Shown one piece after another: positions 18,452-30,206 of a DNA stretch of 64,000 bases. The stretch lies in the NCBI RefSeq assembly GCF_000725625.1, contig NZ_JOHS01000028.1, positions 1-64,000 on the forward strand, written 5' to 3'. The stretch comes from Streptomyces sp. NRRL F-6676. Lineage in GTDB: Bacteria > Actinomycetota > Actinomycetes > Streptomycetales > Streptomycetaceae. How positions within the stretch are numbered: the first letter of the stretch is position 1; each line of letters starts with the position of its first letter. The position numbers and the translations under genes were made by a program. The notes under the pieces are model-generated. The model had not been told where the DNA came from, did not search any database, and was given only the letters and a program-made list of their open reading frames with translations.

Positions 18452-19570
18452 ATGACAGACGCACTCAAGCGCCTCTCCGAGGAAGGCGTGGCGATCTGGC
18501 TGGACGACCTGTCGCGCAAGCGGATCACGTCCGGCAACCTCGCCGAGCTGATCGACCAGCAGCACGTCGTGGGCGTCACCACCAACCCGTCGATCTTCCA
18601 GAAGGCGATCTCGCAGGGCGACGGCTACGACCAGCAGCTCTCCGACCTCGCGTTCCGCAAGGTCACGGTCGAAGAGGCCATCCGCATGATCACGACGGCG
18701 GACGTCCGGGACGCCGCCGACATCCTGCGCCCGGTCTTCGACGCCACCGACGGCCAGGACGGCCGGGTCTCCATCGAGGTGGACCCGCGCCTGGCGCACA
18801 ACACCAAGGCGACCGTCGCCGAGGCCAAGCAGCTGGCCTGGCTGGTGGACCGCCCCAACACGCTCATCAAGATCCCGGCCACCCGCGCGGGCATCCCGGC
18901 GATCACCGAGACCCTGGGCCTCGGCATCAGCGTCAACGTCACGCTGATCTTCTCGCTGGAGCGCTACCGCGAGGTGATGGACGCCTACCTGGCCGGTCTG
19001 GAGAAGGCCAAGGAGCGCGGCCTGGACCTGTCGCAGATCCGTTCCGTGGCGTCCTTCTTCGTCTCCCGTGTGGACACCGAGATCGACAAGCGGATCGACG
19101 CGCAGGGCACCGACGAGGCCAAGGCGCTGCGCGGCAAGGCCGGCGTGGCCAACGCCCGGCTCGCCTACCAGGCGTACGAGGAGGTCTTCTCCTCGGACCG
19201 CTGGGCGGCCCTGGAGAAGGCGGGCGCCCGCAAGCAGCGTCCGCTGTGGGCCTCCACGGGCGTCAAGGACAAGGCGTACAAGGCGACGCTGTACGTCGAC
19301 GAGCTGGTCGCGCCCAACACGGTGAACACCATGCCGGAGGCCACCCTCCAGGCCACCGAGGAGAGCGGCGAGATCCGCGGCAACGCGGTGGCCGGCACCT
19401 ACGAGCAGGCCCGTGCCGACCTCGACGCGCTCGAGAAGATCGGCATCTCGTACGACGAGGTGGTCCAGCTCCTGGAGGACGAGGGCGTCGACAAGTTCGA
19501 GGGCGCCTGGAACGACCTGCTCAAGTCGACCGAGGCGGAGCTCAAGCGCCTCGCCCCTTCGGAGGGCTGA
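18452..19570 (+). CDS. tal: transaldolase
   Basis: 372 residues, the long actinobacterial form. [13 protein letters not shown] (41-53) is the N-terminal family signature, and the Schiff-base lysine is Lys140 in NTLIKIPAT. It transfers dihydroxyacetone units between sedoheptulose 7-phosphate and glyceraldehyde 3-phosphate. GGAG precedes the ATG by about 11 nt, 34 nt after tkt ends. zwf begins 4 nt after its stop, so it is in operon with both. Confidence 0.95.
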   Translation: MTDALKRLSEEGVAIWLDDLSRKRITSGNLAELIDQQHVVGVTTNPSIFQKAISQGDGYDQQLSDLAFRKVTVEEAIRMITTADVRDAADILRPVFDATDGQDGRVSIEVDPRLAHNTKATVAEAKQLAWLVDRPNTLIKIPATRAGIPAITETLGLGISVNVTLIFSLERYREVMDAYLAGLEKAKERGLDLSQIRSVASFFVSRVDTEIDKRIDAQGTDEAKALRGKAGVANARLAYQAYEEVFSSDRWAALEKAGARKQRPLWASTGVKDKAYKATLYVDELVAPNTVNTMPEATLQATEESGEIRGNAVAGTYEQARADLDALEKIGISYDEVVQLLEDEGVDKFEGAWNDLLKSTEAELKRLAPSEG

Positions 19571-19574
19571 CCCC

Positions 19575-21104
19575 TTGACCGCACACGGAGCCAACCCGCT
19601 CCGTGACGCCGCGGACCGACGGCTCCCGCGTATCGCGGGGCCGTCGGGCCTTGTCATTTTCGGCGTCACGGGGGATCTGTCGCGCAAGAAGCTGATGCCC
19701 GCCGTCTACGATCTGGCCAACCGCGGCCTGCTGCCGCCGGGCTTCTCCCTGGTCGGCTTCGCCCGCCGCGAGTGGGAGCACGAGGACTTCGCGCAGGTCG
19801 TGCACGACGCGGTGAAGGAGCACGCGCGCACGCCCTTCCGCGAGGAGGTCTGGCAGCAGCTCGTCCAGGGCATGCGTTTCGTCCAGGGCACGTTCGACGA
19901 CGACGAGGCGTTCAAGCGGCTGCGCGGCACGATCGAGGAGCTGGACAAGGCGCAGGGCACGGGCGGCAACTTCGCCTTCTATCTGTCGGTGCCGCCGAAG
20001 TCGTTCCCGGTCGTCATCCAGCAGCTGAAGAAGCACGGCCTGGCCGACCAGTCGGGCGGCTCCTGGCGGCGCGCGGTGATCGAGAAGCCGTTCGGGCACG
20101 ATCTCGCCTCCGCCGAGGAGCTCAACTCGATCGTGCACGAGGTGTTCGGTTCGGACCAGGTGTTCCGGATCGACCACTACCTGGGCAAGGAGACCGTCCA
20201 GAACATCCTGGCGCTGCGCTTCGCCAACCAGATGTTCGAGCCGATCTGGAACCGGTCCTTCGTGGACCATGTGCAGATCACGATGGCCGAGGACATCGGC
20301 ATCGGCGGCCGGGCCGGGTACTACGACGGCATCGGCGCCGCCCGTGACGTCATCCAGAACCATCTGCTCCAGCTGATGGCGCTGACCGCGATGGAGGAGC
20401 CCGCCTCCTTCGGCGCGGACGCGCTGGCGGCGGAGAAGACCAAGGTGCTCGGCGCCGTCCGGCTGCCCAAGGACCTCGGTCTGGACACCGTGCGCGGGCA
20501 GTACGCGGCCGGCTGGCAGGGCGGCGAGAAGGCGGTCGGCTACCTCCAGGAGGAGGGCATCGACCCGCAGTCGAAGACCGACACCTACGCGGCGATAAAG
20601 CTCGGCATCGACAACCGCCGCTGGGCCGGGGTGCCGTTCTATCTGCGCACCGGCAAGCGGCTCGGCCGCCGGGTCACCGAGATCGCGGTGGTCTTCCAGC
20701 GGGCCCCGCACTCGCCGTTCGACACCACCGCCACCGAGGAGCTCGGCTCGAACGCCATCGTCATCCGGGTCCAGCCCGACGAGGGTGTCACGGTCCGCTT
20801 CGGCTCCAAGGTGCCGGGCACGTCGATGGAGATCCGGGACGTGTCCATGGACTTCGCCTACGGCGAGTCCTTCACCGAGTCCAGCCCGGAGGCGTACGAG
20901 CGGCTCATCCTGGACGTCCTGCTCGGCGACGCCAACCTCTTCCCGCGTACGGAGGAGGTGGAGCTGTCCTGGAAGATCCTCGACCCGATCGAGCGGTACT
21001 GGGACACCCACGGCACGCCCGCGCAGTACGCCTCGGGCACCTGGGGCCCCGCGGAGGCCGACGAGATGCTGGAGCGAGACGGACGGAGCTGGCGCCGGCC
21101 ATGA
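19575..21104 (+). CDS. zwf: glucose-6-phosphate 1-dehydrogenase
   Basis: 509 residues. The nucleotide-binding motif is GVTGDLSRKK (30-39) and the active-site signature is RIDHYLGKE (198-206). It makes 6-phosphogluconolactone from glucose 6-phosphate with NAD(P)+, the entry to the oxidative pentose phosphate pathway. The start is a rare TTG at 19575, supported by GGAGGG 9-10 nt upstream and by homology beginning at ANPLRDAADRRLPRIAGPSG. It overlaps opcA (ATGA), the gene for its assembly factor. Confidence 0.95.
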   Translation: MTAHGANPLRDAADRRLPRIAGPSGLVIFGVTGDLSRKKLMPAVYDLANRGLLPPGFSLVGFARREWEHEDFAQVVHDAVKEHARTPFREEVWQQLVQGMRFVQGTFDDDEAFKRLRGTIEELDKAQGTGGNFAFYLSVPPKSFPVVIQQLKKHGLADQSGGSWRRAVIEKPFGHDLASAEELNSIVHEVFGSDQVFRIDHYLGKETVQNILALRFANQMFEPIWNRSFVDHVQITMAEDIGIGGRAGYYDGIGAARDVIQNHLLQLMALTAMEEPASFGADALAAEKTKVLGAVRLPKDLGLDTVRGQYAAGWQGGEKAVGYLQEEGIDPQSKTDTYAAIKLGIDNRRWAGVPFYLRTGKRLGRRVTEIAVVFQRAPHSPFDTTATEELGSNAIVIRVQPDEGVTVRFGSKVPGTSMEIRDVSMDFAYGESFTESSPEAYERLILDVLLGDANLFPRTEEVELSWKILDPIERYWDTHGTPAQYASGTWGPAEADEMLERDGRSWRRP

Positions 21105-22150
21105 AGATCGATCTCACCGACACCACGGCCAGCAAGATCAACAAGGCGCTGGTGCAGGGCCGCCGCGCGATCGGCACCCCGGCCGTCGGACTGGTGCTCA
21201 CCCTCGTCATCGTCACCGACGAGGAGAACGCCTACGACGCGCTGAAGGCCGCCGGCGAGGCCGCGCACGAGCACCCCTCGCGCACGCTGGTCGTCATCAA
21301 GCGCGTCTCGCGCACCCCCCGGGACCGCACCACGTCCCGGCTGGACGCGGAGGTCCGGCTCGGCGCGGAGGCGGGCACCGGCGAGACGGTGGTGCTGCGG
21401 CTGTACGGCGAGGTGGCCGACCACGCCCAGTCCGTGGTGCTGCCGCTGCTGCTCCCCGACGCGCCCGTCGTCGTCTGGTGGCCGGTCAACGCGCCGCTCG
21501 ACCCGGCCGGCGACCCGCTGGGCGCGCTCGCCCAGCGCCGGGTCACCGACACCTACGCCGCCGAGGAGCCGGTCCGCGAGCTGAGCGCCCGCGCCGACGC
21601 CTACACACCCGGCGACACCGATCTGTCCTGGACCCGGATCACGCCCTGGCGCTCCATGCTGGCGGCCGCCCTGGACCAGGTCGCCTGCGAGGTGCAGGCG
21701 GTCGAGGTGGAGGGCGAGGAGTCCAATCCGAGCTGCGAGCTGCTGGCCATGTGGCTCGCGGACCGGCTGGACGTGCCGGTGCGGCGGTCGTCGTCCGGCG
21801 GCCCCGGTCTCACGGCGGTCCGGATGTCCACGGACTGCGGCCCGATCACCCTGGACCGCGCCGACGGCCGGCTGGCCACCCTCACCATCGAGGGCCAGCC
21901 GGAGCGGGCGGTGGCGCTCAAGCGCCGTGACACCGCCGAGCTGATCGCGGAGGAGCTGCGCCGGCTCGACCCGGACGACACCTACGCGTCCGCGCTGCGG
22001 TTCGGCGTGGAGCGGCTGCACGCCGGGAACGCGGGCGCGGCGGACGCGGCGTGGGCGGCGGCGGAGAAGGCCGCGGGGGGTGCGCCGGCGGGGAAGTCCG
22101 CGGACGCGTCCGCCGAGGGTTCCGCGGAGAAGGAGGCGGCCGCCAAGTGA
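21101..22150 (+). CDS. opcA: OpcA, glucose-6-phosphate dehydrogenase assembly protein
   Basis: 349 residues. It starts MKIDLTDTTASKINKALVQG, the characteristic OpcA opening, and carries WWPVNAPLDPAGDPLGALA in the middle. OpcA is needed for assembly or redox control of Zwf in cyanobacteria and actinobacteria. It overlaps zwf and pgl by 4 nt on each side, so the three are translationally linked. The C-terminal 35 residues are Ala/Lys/Gly-rich and probably disordered. Confidence 0.93.
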   Translation: MKIDLTDTTASKINKALVQGRRAIGTPAVGLVLTLVIVTDEENAYDALKAAGEAAHEHPSRTLVVIKRVSRTPRDRTTSRLDAEVRLGAEAGTGETVVLRLYGEVADHAQSVVLPLLLPDAPVVVWWPVNAPLDPAGDPLGALAQRRVTDTYAAEEPVRELSARADAYTPGDTDLSWTRITPWRSMLAAALDQVACEVQAVEVEGEESNPSCELLAMWLADRLDVPVRRSSSGGPGLTAVRMSTDCGPITLDRADGRLATLTIEGQPERAVALKRRDTAELIAEELRRLDPDDTYASALRFGVERLHAGNAGAADAAWAAAEKAAGGAPAGKSADASAEGSAEKEAAAK

Positions 22151-22929
22151 GCACACCGCAACTCGTCGTCCACCGCGACAAGGAACTGATGGCCCAGGCC
22201 GCCGCCGCGCGGCTGATCACCAAGGTCGTCGACGCCCAGGCCTCCACCGGCCACGCCTCCGTCGTGCTGACCGGCGGGCGCAACGGCAACGGCCTGCTGG
22301 CCGCGCTCGCCGCCGCGCCCGCGCGGGACGCGATCGACTGGGGGCGCCTGGACCTGTGGTGGGGCGACGAGCGGTTCCTGCCCGAGGGCGACCCCGAGCG
22401 CAACGTCACCCAGGCGCGCGAGGCGCTCCTCGACGCGGTGCCGCTGGATCCGGAGCGCGTGCACGCCATGCCCGCCTCCGACGGACGGTACGGCTCGGAC
22501 GTGGAGGCGGCGGCCGAGGGGTACGCGGCGGAGCTGGCCCGGGCGGCCGGGCCGGGGGACCACGGCGGGGTGCCGGCGTTCGACGTGCTGATGCTGGGCG
22601 TCGGGCCCGACACGCATGTCGCCTCGCTGTTCCCGGAGCTGCCGGCGGTGCGGGAGACCTCGCGGACGGTGGTGGGGGTGCATGGTGCGCCGAAGCCGCC
22701 GCCGGTGCGGGTGTCGCTGACGTTGCCGGCGATCCGTGCCGCACGTGAGGTGTGGTTGCTGGCGGCGGGCGAGGACAAGGCGGGGGCGGTGAAGATCGCC
22801 CTGTCGGGCGCGGGCGAGATCCAGGCACCGGCGGCGGGAGCCTACGGCACCGCCCGGACCCTGTGGCTCCTGGACGAGCCCGCGGCCTCGCAACTCCCGC
22901 GCTCGCTGTACCCGCCGGCGTCGGCGTAG
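22147..22929 (+). CDS. pgl: 6-phosphogluconolactonase
   Basis: 260 residues of the glucosamine-6-phosphate isomerase/lactonase superfamily. Motifs are VLTGGRNGNGLLAAL near residue 40, DLWWGDERFLPEGDPERN near residue 76, and FDVLMLGVGPDTHVASLFP. It hydrolyses the Zwf product to 6-phosphogluconate. The GTG overlaps the opcA stop (GTGA). It is the last gene of the pentose phosphate cluster and converges on pgi, with a hairpin-bearing repeat between. Confidence 0.94.
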   Translation: MSTPQLVVHRDKELMAQAAAARLITKVVDAQASTGHASVVLTGGRNGNGLLAALAAAPARDAIDWGRLDLWWGDERFLPEGDPERNVTQAREALLDAVPLDPERVHAMPASDGRYGSDVEAAAEGYAAELARAAGPGDHGGVPAFDVLMLGVGPDTHVASLFPELPAVRETSRTVVGVHGAPKPPPVRVSLTLPAIRAAREVWLLAAGEDKAGAVKIALSGAGEIQAPAAGAYGTARTLWLLDEPAASQLPRSLYPPASA

Positions 22930-22936
22930 GAGGTTT

Positions 22937-23110
22937 TCGCCCCCGCCGCCCCTACCCGTCCCATCCCTTCAAGGGGCTCCGCCCCTTGGACCCCGTTGCG
23001 CAGTTCCCCGCGCCCCTGGATCAGGGGCGCGGGGAACTGCGCGATCTTTTCGGGGGTCCGGGGGCTTGCCCCGGGTTGGGACGGGAAGGGGCGGCGGGGG
23101 CGAGGAAAAT
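22937..23110. repeat. intergenic repeat, copies 3 and 4 (head-to-head inverted pair)
   Basis: Two full modules face each other across the pgl/pgi gap. The left copy starts CGCCCCCGCCGCCCCTACC near 22938; the right copy is its reverse complement and ends near 23103. Between them the GCGCAGTTCCCCGCGCCCCT cores make a perfect hairpin. The pair fills nearly the whole 183-bp gap. Copies 1 and 2 lie at 10224 and 13201. Confidence 0.85.
22998..23042. terminator. bidirectional terminator hairpin between pgl and pgi
   Basis: A 21-bp perfect inverted repeat with loop GAT. It sits midway between convergent genes, so it could end transcription from both sides. Confidence 0.75.
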
Positions 23111-23112
23111 CC

Positions 23113-24765
23113 CTACCGCCCGCGCAGCGCCCGGTACTTGGCGACCAGCGCGCGGCTGGACGCGTCGAGCCCCGGCACGTCCGCCCCCTCCGTCAGCGCC
23201 GGCTCCACCCGCTTCGCCAGCACCTTCCCCAGCTCGACCCCCCACTGGTCGAACGAGTCGATCCCCCACACCGCGCCCTGCACGAACACCTTGTGCTCGT
23301 ACAGCGCGATGAGCTGCCCCAGCACCGACGGCGTCAGCTCGCGCGCGAGGATCGTCGTCGTGGGGTGGTTCCCGCGGAACGTCCGCGGCGCCACCTGCTC
23401 CTCCGGGACCCCTTCCGCCCGCACTTCCTCCGCCGTCTTCCCGAACGCCAACGCCTGCGTCTGCGCGAAGAAGTTCGCCATCAGCAGGTCGTGCTGCGCC
23501 TTCAGCTCCTCGCTCAGCTCCGCCACCGGCTCGGCGAAGCCGATGAAGTCGGCGGGGATGAGCTTCGTCCCCTGGTGGATCAACTGGTAGTACGCGTGCT
23601 GCCCGTTCGTGCCGGGCGTCCCCCACACCACGGGCCCCGTCTCCCACTCCACCGGCCGCCCGTCCCGGTCCACGGACTTGCCGTTGGACTCCATGTCGAG
23701 CTGCTGGAGGTAGGCCGTGAACCGCGAGAGATAGTGCGAGTACGGCAGCACCGCGTGCGACTGCGCCCCATGGAAGTTCCCGTACCAGATCCCCAGCAGT
23801 CCAAGGAGCAACGGCACATTGGACTCGGCCGGAGCCGTACGGAAGTGCTCGTCGACCAGCCGGAAACCGTCCAGCATCTCGCGGAACCGGTCGGGACCGA
23901 TCGCGATCATCAGGGACAGGCCGATCGCCGAGTCGTACGAGTACCGCCCGCCGACCCAGTCCCAGAACTCGAACATGTTGGCGGTGTCGATGCCGAAGTC
24001 GGCGACCTTCTCCGCGTTCGTCGAGAGCGCCACGAAGTGCTTGGCGACGGCGTCCTGACCGGCCTTCAGCTCGCCCAGCAGCCAGTTGCGGGCGGAGGTG
24101 GCGTTGGTGATCGTCTCGATGGTGGTGAACGTCTTGGAGGCGATGACGAACAGCGTCTCGGCGGCGTCCAGGTCGCGGATGGCCTCGTGCAGGTCCGCGC
24201 CGTCGACGTTCGACACGAACCGGACGGTGAGGTCGCGGTCGGTGAAGGCGCGCAGCGCCTCGTAGGCCATCGCGGGGCCCAGGTCCGAGCCGCCGATGCC
24301 GATGTTGACGACGTTCTTGATGCGCCGGCCGGTGTGCCCGGTCCACTCCCCCGAGCGGACCCGCCCGGCGAAGTCGGCCATCTTGTCGAGGACGGCGTGC
24401 ACGGCCGGGACGACGTTCTCGCCGTCCACCTCGATCACCGCGTCGCGCGGGGCGCGCAGCGCGGTGTGCAGGACGGCCCGGTTCTCCGTGGTGTTGATGC
24501 GCTCGCCGCGGAACATCGCGTCCCGCAGCCCGAACACGTCGGTGGCGGCGGCCAGCTCGCGCAGCAGCCGCAGGGTGTCGTCGGTGACGAGCTGCTTGGA
24601 GTAGTCGACGTAGAGGTCGCCGACCTGGAGGGTGTAGCCGGTGCCGCGCGCGGGGTCGGCCTCGAACAGCTCCCGCAGGTGGGTGCCGGCCAGTTCCTCG
24701 CGGTGCGCGGCCAGCGCGGACCACTCGGGTGTGCGGTCGAGCCGGGTACGGCTGTCTGCGTTCAT
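23113..24765 (-). CDS. pgi: glucose-6-phosphate isomerase
   Basis: 550 residues. Signature 1 region is [18 protein letters not shown] (154-171). The C-terminal half has [15 protein letters not shown] with the catalytic histidine and [11 protein letters not shown]. It interconverts glucose 6-phosphate and fructose 6-phosphate, linking glycolysis to the neighbouring pentose phosphate genes. GGAAG lies 6 nt before the ATG. A TAGGTT -10 candidate lies about 60 nt further upstream, so it has its own promoter. Confidence 0.95.
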   Translation of the reverse strand: MNADSRTRLDRTPEWSALAAHREELAGTHLRELFEADPARGTGYTLQVGDLYVDYSKQLVTDDTLRLLRELAAATDVFGLRDAMFRGERINTTENRAVLHTALRAPRDAVIEVDGENVVPAVHAVLDKMADFAGRVRSGEWTGHTGRRIKNVVNIGIGGSDLGPAMAYEALRAFTDRDLTVRFVSNVDGADLHEAIRDLDAAETLFVIASKTFTTIETITNATSARNWLLGELKAGQDAVAKHFVALSTNAEKVADFGIDTANMFEFWDWVGGRYSYDSAIGLSLMIAIGPDRFREMLDGFRLVDEHFRTAPAESNVPLLLGLLGIWYGNFHGAQSHAVLPYSHYLSRFTAYLQQLDMESNGKSVDRDGRPVEWETGPVVWGTPGTNGQHAYYQLIHQGTKLIPADFIGFAEPVAELSEELKAQHDLLMANFFAQTQALAFGKTAEEVRAEGVPEEQVAPRTFRGNHPTTTILARELTPSVLGQLIALYEHKVFVQGAVWGIDSFDQWGVELGKVLAKRVEPALTEGADVPGLDASSRALVAKYRALRGR

Positions 24766-24899
24766 CTCGGACTTCCGCCTTCTTCCTTGCCTTGCCTGTG
24801 CGTGCTGTGCCCCGCTGCCGGTCCCAACCTAATTGATCAGGGCATGCGAACGGGCCACGACGCCGTCACCGACAGGCGTGCGGCTCGGGAGAGGACTGC

Positions 24900-24927
24900 G
24901 GCCAGACACCTTCGTAGGTGCCTGGCC
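24900..24927 (-). terminator. terminator hairpin of the rbpA-like gene
   Basis: GGCCAGGCACCT pairs with AGGTGTCTGGCC (12 positions including one G-U) around a 4-nt loop, 12 nt after the stop at 24940. Confidence 0.7.
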
Positions 24928-24939
24928 GTTGTCGTCGCC

Positions 24940-25275
24940 CTAGATCTCGCCCCGCAGCTTCGCGAGCGCCTCCGCGAGGATCGCCTCGCCGTCCGCGTCG
25001 CTGCGCCGCTCCCGTACGTAGGCGAGGTGCGTCTTGTACGGTTCCGTGCGCGGGGGGTCCGGCGGGTTGTCCCGGTCCTGTCCGGCGGGGAAGCCGCAGC
25101 GCGGGCAGTCCCAGGTGTCGGGGACCTGCGCGTCGCTGGCGAAGCTCGGCTGCGTCTCGTGCCCGTTGGAGCACCAGAAGGAGATGCGCAGACGCGGCGC
25201 GGACTCGCCGCGCTCGGCCTCGCCCATCGGGCCGGCCCCGACCCGGCTTCCTCGGATCGCGTTGCCACTTGCCAC
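24940..25275 (-). CDS. RNA polymerase-binding protein of the RbpA family (RbpB-type paralogue)
   Basis: 111 residues. The N-terminal tail has ASGNAIRGSRVGAG. A zinc-ribbon-like core with FWCSNGHETQPSFASDAQVP and WDCPRCGFP (Cys-x3-His, Cys-x2-Cys) follows, then a basic linker and the sigma-interaction helix YVRERRSDADGEAILAEALA. RbpA binds RNA polymerase beta' and the principal sigma factor and stabilises open complexes. The sequence differs from the main Streptomyces RbpA in core and tail, so it is probably the second copy, RbpB. GTG at 25275 has GGGAG 8 nt upstream. Confidence 0.88.
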   Translation of the reverse strand: MASGNAIRGSRVGAGPMGEAERGESAPRLRISFWCSNGHETQPSFASDAQVPDTWDCPRCGFPAGQDRDNPPDPPRTEPYKTHLAYVRERRSDADGEAILAEALAKLRGEI

Positions 25276-25446
25276 GGTCGTAACTCCCTGCGTGATGGTG
25301 CCGCGAAGCGAGTCGGCGTTCCGCTTCGCTGCGAGCGCCTCAGTCTACGTAAGGCCCAACGCGCGTCCAGTGAGGGGAGTTACCCCCCGGCCCCGGACGC
25401 AACCCCATGATAGGCCGCGTCCCAAGGGCTGGTCGTGGGCTCCGGA

Positions 25447-25683
25447 CTAGTGATTGCCCTTCATCACCAGACCGAGGACGATAATGCACGCGAACCACAG
25501 CAGACCGACCACGACGGTGATGCGGTCCAGGTTGCGCTCGGCGACCGAGGAGCCGCCGACGGACGACTGCATGCCGCCACCGAACATGTCGGAGAGACCG
25601 CCGCCCTTCCCCTTGTGCATCAGCACCAGCAGCATCAGCAGCAGGCTGAACACGATCAGGGCGATTGAGAACCCCAGAACCAC
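25447..25683 (-). CDS. secG: preprotein translocase subunit SecG
   Basis: 78 residues with two membrane helices (IALIVFSLLLMLLVLMHKGK and ITVVVGLLWFACIIVLGLVM) joined by the Gly-rich loop GGGLSDMFGGGMQSSVGGSS that typifies SecG. It is the accessory subunit of the SecYEG channel. It follows tpiA and is separated from it by a strong hairpin. The tpiA-secG neighbourhood is common in bacteria. Confidence 0.93.
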   Translation of the reverse strand: MVLGFSIALIVFSLLLMLLVLMHKGKGGGLSDMFGGGMQSSVGGSSVAERNLDRITVVVGLLWFACIIVLGLVMKGNH

Positions 25684-25718
25684 GGCTGGACCAACTTCCT
25701 CGGATGCGGATGAACGAC

Positions 25719-25765
25719 GGGGGCCGGTGGCCGTGCGGCACGGCGCACGGTGGCCACTGGCCCCC
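25719..25765 (-). terminator. hairpin between tpiA and secG
   Basis: GGGGGCCAGTGGCCACCGTGCG folds on CGCACGGCCACCGGCCCCC with a 3-nt bulge, 34 nt after the tpiA stop. It may end or attenuate the gap-pgk-tpiA message before secG. Confidence 0.6.
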
Positions 25766-25798
25766 GCAAGGGTACGACGGATCGCCGCTAGGGCGTAC

Positions 25799-26575
<777 letters not shown>

Positions 26576-26581
26576 ACGGGG

Positions 26582-27793
26582 TCAGTCCTCCAGTGCGGCG
26601 AGGCCGGGGAGCGTCTTGCCCTCGAGGTATTCGAGGGAGGCGCCGCCACCGGTCGAGATGTGGCCGAATGCGTTCTCGTCGAAGCCCAGGGTGCGCACGG
26701 CCGCGGCGGAGTCTCCGCCGCCGACGACGGTGAAACCGTCCGAGTCGATGAGAGCCTGGGCGACCGCCTTGGTGCCCTCGGCGTAGTCGGGGTGCTCGAA
26801 GACGCCCATGGGGCCGTTCCAGAAGACGGTCGCGGCGTCGGCGAGCTTGCTCGCGTACAGTGCGCCGGTCTTCGGGCCGATGTCCAGGCCCAGCTGTCCC
26901 TCGGGCATCTTGTCGGCGTCGACGGCGGAGTGCTCGGTGGACGCCTTGGCCTTCAGGTCCGGGAAGCCCGGGGAGACCACGACGTCGATCGGGAGCACCA
27001 GCTCGACGCCCTGCTTCTCGGCGCGCTCCAGGTACTCGGTCACGGCCGGGATCTGGTCCTCCTGCAAGAGGGAGGCGCCGACCTCGTGGCCCTGGGCCTT
27101 GAGGAAGGTGAAGGCCATGCCGCCGCCGATGAGGATGCGGTCGGCCTTGTCGAGCAGCTGGTCGATCACGGCGAGCTTGTCGGAGACCTTGGAGCCGCCG
27201 AGCGCCACGACGTAGGGGCGCTTGACGTCCTCGGTGAGCTTCTTGAGGACGCCGACCTCGGTGGCGATCAGGTAGCCGGCGTAGTGCGGCAGCCGCTCGG
27301 GCAGGTCGAAGACGGAGGCGTGCTTGCGGTGCACCGCGCCGAAGCCGTCGCCGACGTACACGTCGGCGAGGCCGGCCAGCATGTCGGCGAAGGCGGCGCG
27401 CTCGGCGTCGTCCTTGGCGGTCTCCCCGGCGTTGAAGCGCAGGTTCTCCAGGACGGCGACCTGTCCGTCGGCGAGGCCGGAGACGGTGGACTCGGCGGAC
27501 TCGCCGACCGTGTCCGCCGCGAAGGCGACCTCCGCGCCGAGGAGTTCACCGAGGCGGGCGGCGGCCGGGGCGAGGGAGAAGGCGGGGTCAGGGGCGCCCT
27601 TGGGGCGGCCCAGGTGCGAGGCGACGATCACCCGGGCGCCCGCCTCGGCCAGGGCCTTGACCGTGGGCAGGACGGCGCGGATGCGGCCGTCGTCGGTGAT
27701 CGTGGTGCCGGCCAGCGGGACGTTGAGGTCGGCGCGGACGAAGACGCGCTTGCCCGCGACACCGTCCGAGAGGAGTTCGTCGATCGTCTTCAT
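26582..27793 (-). CDS. pgk: phosphoglycerate kinase
   Basis: 403 residues. The N-terminal domain has KRVFVRADLNVPLAG (about 14-28) and VASHLGRPKGAPD. The C-terminal nucleotide domain has NGPMGVFEHPDYAEGT and TVVGGGDSAAAV. It makes ATP from 1,3-bisphosphoglycerate. It lies between gap and tpiA in the usual glycolytic order. A 17-bp hairpin separates it from gap, so it may also have its own promoter in the 147-bp gap. Confidence 0.96.
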   Translation of the reverse strand: MKTIDELLSDGVAGKRVFVRADLNVPLAGTTITDDGRIRAVLPTVKALAEAGARVIVASHLGRPKGAPDPAFSLAPAAARLGELLGAEVAFAADTVGESAESTVSGLADGQVAVLENLRFNAGETAKDDAERAAFADMLAGLADVYVGDGFGAVHRKHASVFDLPERLPHYAGYLIATEVGVLKKLTEDVKRPYVVALGGSKVSDKLAVIDQLLDKADRILIGGGMAFTFLKAQGHEVGASLLQEDQIPAVTEYLERAEKQGVELVLPIDVVVSPGFPDLKAKASTEHSAVDADKMPEGQLGLDIGPKTGALYASKLADAATVFWNGPMGVFEHPDYAEGTKAVAQALIDSDGFTVVGGGDSAAAVRTLGFDENAFGHISTGGGASLEYLEGKTLPGLAALED

Positions 27794-27870
27794 GCAGGGG
27801 CTCCCTGGTGCTGTGGATCGCGTCGGTCGGTCTGATCGCGGCGATCGGCCGGCGATCGCCGGACGCGCGT

Positions 27871-27910
27871 CAGGGCTCGGACGGCGCGTCCTTGCGCCGT
27901 CCGAGCCCTG
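27871..27910 (-). terminator. terminator hairpin of gap
   Basis: CAGGGCTCGGACGGCGC pairs perfectly with GCGCCGTCCGAGCCCTG (17 bp, 6-nt loop), 31 nt after the gap stop. Confidence 0.8.
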
Positions 27911-27940
27911 CTGCGCATCGAGGTGTCTGCTCCCGGTCGA

Positions 27941-29014
<1,074 letters not shown>

Positions 29015-29019
29015 CTACG

Positions 29020-29025
29020 ACCCTA
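29020..29025 (-). promoter_or_regulatory. -10 box candidate for gap
   Basis: TAGGGT lies in the 268-bp whiA/gap gap with no strong -35. Nothing else definite is seen in this gap. Confidence 0.4.
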
Positions 29026-29216
29026 CCTCCCCAGGGGCCCCCGGGTGACATTGAGACGCCCCGTATGCGGCGGGGCGGCGTGTACCGGTCAGTAGGGGTA
29101 CGGATCACCCGGAACCGTCGGCTGTTCAGCCCTTCGGGCGGGCTTTCGGGCGGGCCTCCGGGTGAGGCGGTCAACTGGAGGCTGACGGTGGGGCGGTCGC
29201 CGCGGCCGGCCGCCGC

Positions 29217-30206
29217 TCAGCCCACGAGGTTGTCCGCCATCTCCTCCGTCAGATTGGACTCCGTGCCCGGGATGCCGAGGTCGGAGGCGCGCTTGTCGGC
29301 CATGGCGAGCAGCCGGCGGATCCGGCCGGCCACCGCGTCCTTGGTCAGCGGCGGGTCGGCGAGCGCGCCGAGCTCCTCCAGGGAGGCCTGCTTGTGCTCC
29401 ATGCGCAGCCGTCCGGCGGCGGCGAGGTGCTCGGGAACGTCGTCGGCGAGGATCTCCAGCGCGCGCTGCACTCGGGCGCCGGCGGCGACGGCCGCGCGGG
29501 CCGAGCGGCGCAGGTTGGCGTCGTCGAAGTTGGCGAGCCGGTTGGCGGTGGCGCGGACCTCGCGCCGCATCCGGCGCTCCTCCCAGGCGAGCACCGACTC
29601 GTGCGCGCCGAGCCGGGTGAGGAGCGCGCCGATCGCGTCGCCGTCGCGGACCACGACCCGGTCGACGCCGCGCACCTCACGGGCCTTGGCGGCGATGGAG
29701 AGCCGGCGGGCGGCGCCGACCAGGGCGAGCGCGGCCTCCGGGCCCGGGCAGGTGACCTCCAGGGAGGAGGAGCGGCCGGGCTCGGTGAGCGAGCCGTGGG
29801 CGAGGAAGGCACCGCGCCAGGCGGCCTCGGCGTCGCAGGTGGCCCCCGAGACCACCTGCGGCGGCAGACCCCGGATCGGGCGGCCCCGGCCGTCGACCAG
29901 GCCGGTCTGGCGGGCCAGCTGGTCGCCGCCCGCGACCACCCGGACCACGTAGCGCGAGCCGCGGCGCAGGCCGCCGGGGGCCATCACGATCAGTTCGGAG
30001 CTGTGGCCGAAGATCTCCAGGATGTCCCGCTTGAGGCGGCGGGCCGCCATCGCGGTGTCCAGCTCCGCCTCGATCACGATGCGGCCGCTGACCAGGTGCA
30101 GACCGCCCGCGAACCGCAGGATCGCCGAGACCTCCGCCTTTCTGCAGCAGGTCCGGGTGACGGGTAGCCGGGAGATCTCGTCCTTCACCGCTGCCGTCAT
30201 CGCCAT
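29217..30206 (-). CDS. whiA: WhiA, sporulation transcriptional regulator
   Basis: 329 residues. The N-terminal LAGLIDADG-homing-endonuclease-like domain (about 1-200, for example [20 protein letters not shown]) has lost catalytic function in this family. The C-terminal helix-turn-helix (about 225-315, with [20 protein letters not shown]) binds DNA. WhiA works with WhiB in Streptomyces to stop aerial growth and start sporulation septation. The ATG at 30206 follows GGAAGGA; ATG at 30200 would give an ATGA overlap with yvcK. It is the last gene of uvrC-rapZ-yvcK-whiA. Confidence 0.95.
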   Translation of the reverse strand: MAMTAAVKDEISRLPVTRTCCRKAEVSAILRFAGGLHLVSGRIVIEAELDTAMAARRLKRDILEIFGHSSELIVMAPGGLRRGSRYVVRVVAGGDQLARQTGLVDGRGRPIRGLPPQVVSGATCDAEAAWRGAFLAHGSLTEPGRSSSLEVTCPGPEAALALVGAARRLSIAAKAREVRGVDRVVVRDGDAIGALLTRLGAHESVLAWEERRMRREVRATANRLANFDDANLRRSARAAVAAGARVQRALEILADDVPEHLAAAGRLRMEHKQASLEELGALADPPLTKDAVAGRIRRLLAMADKRASDLGIPGTESNLTEEMADNLVG

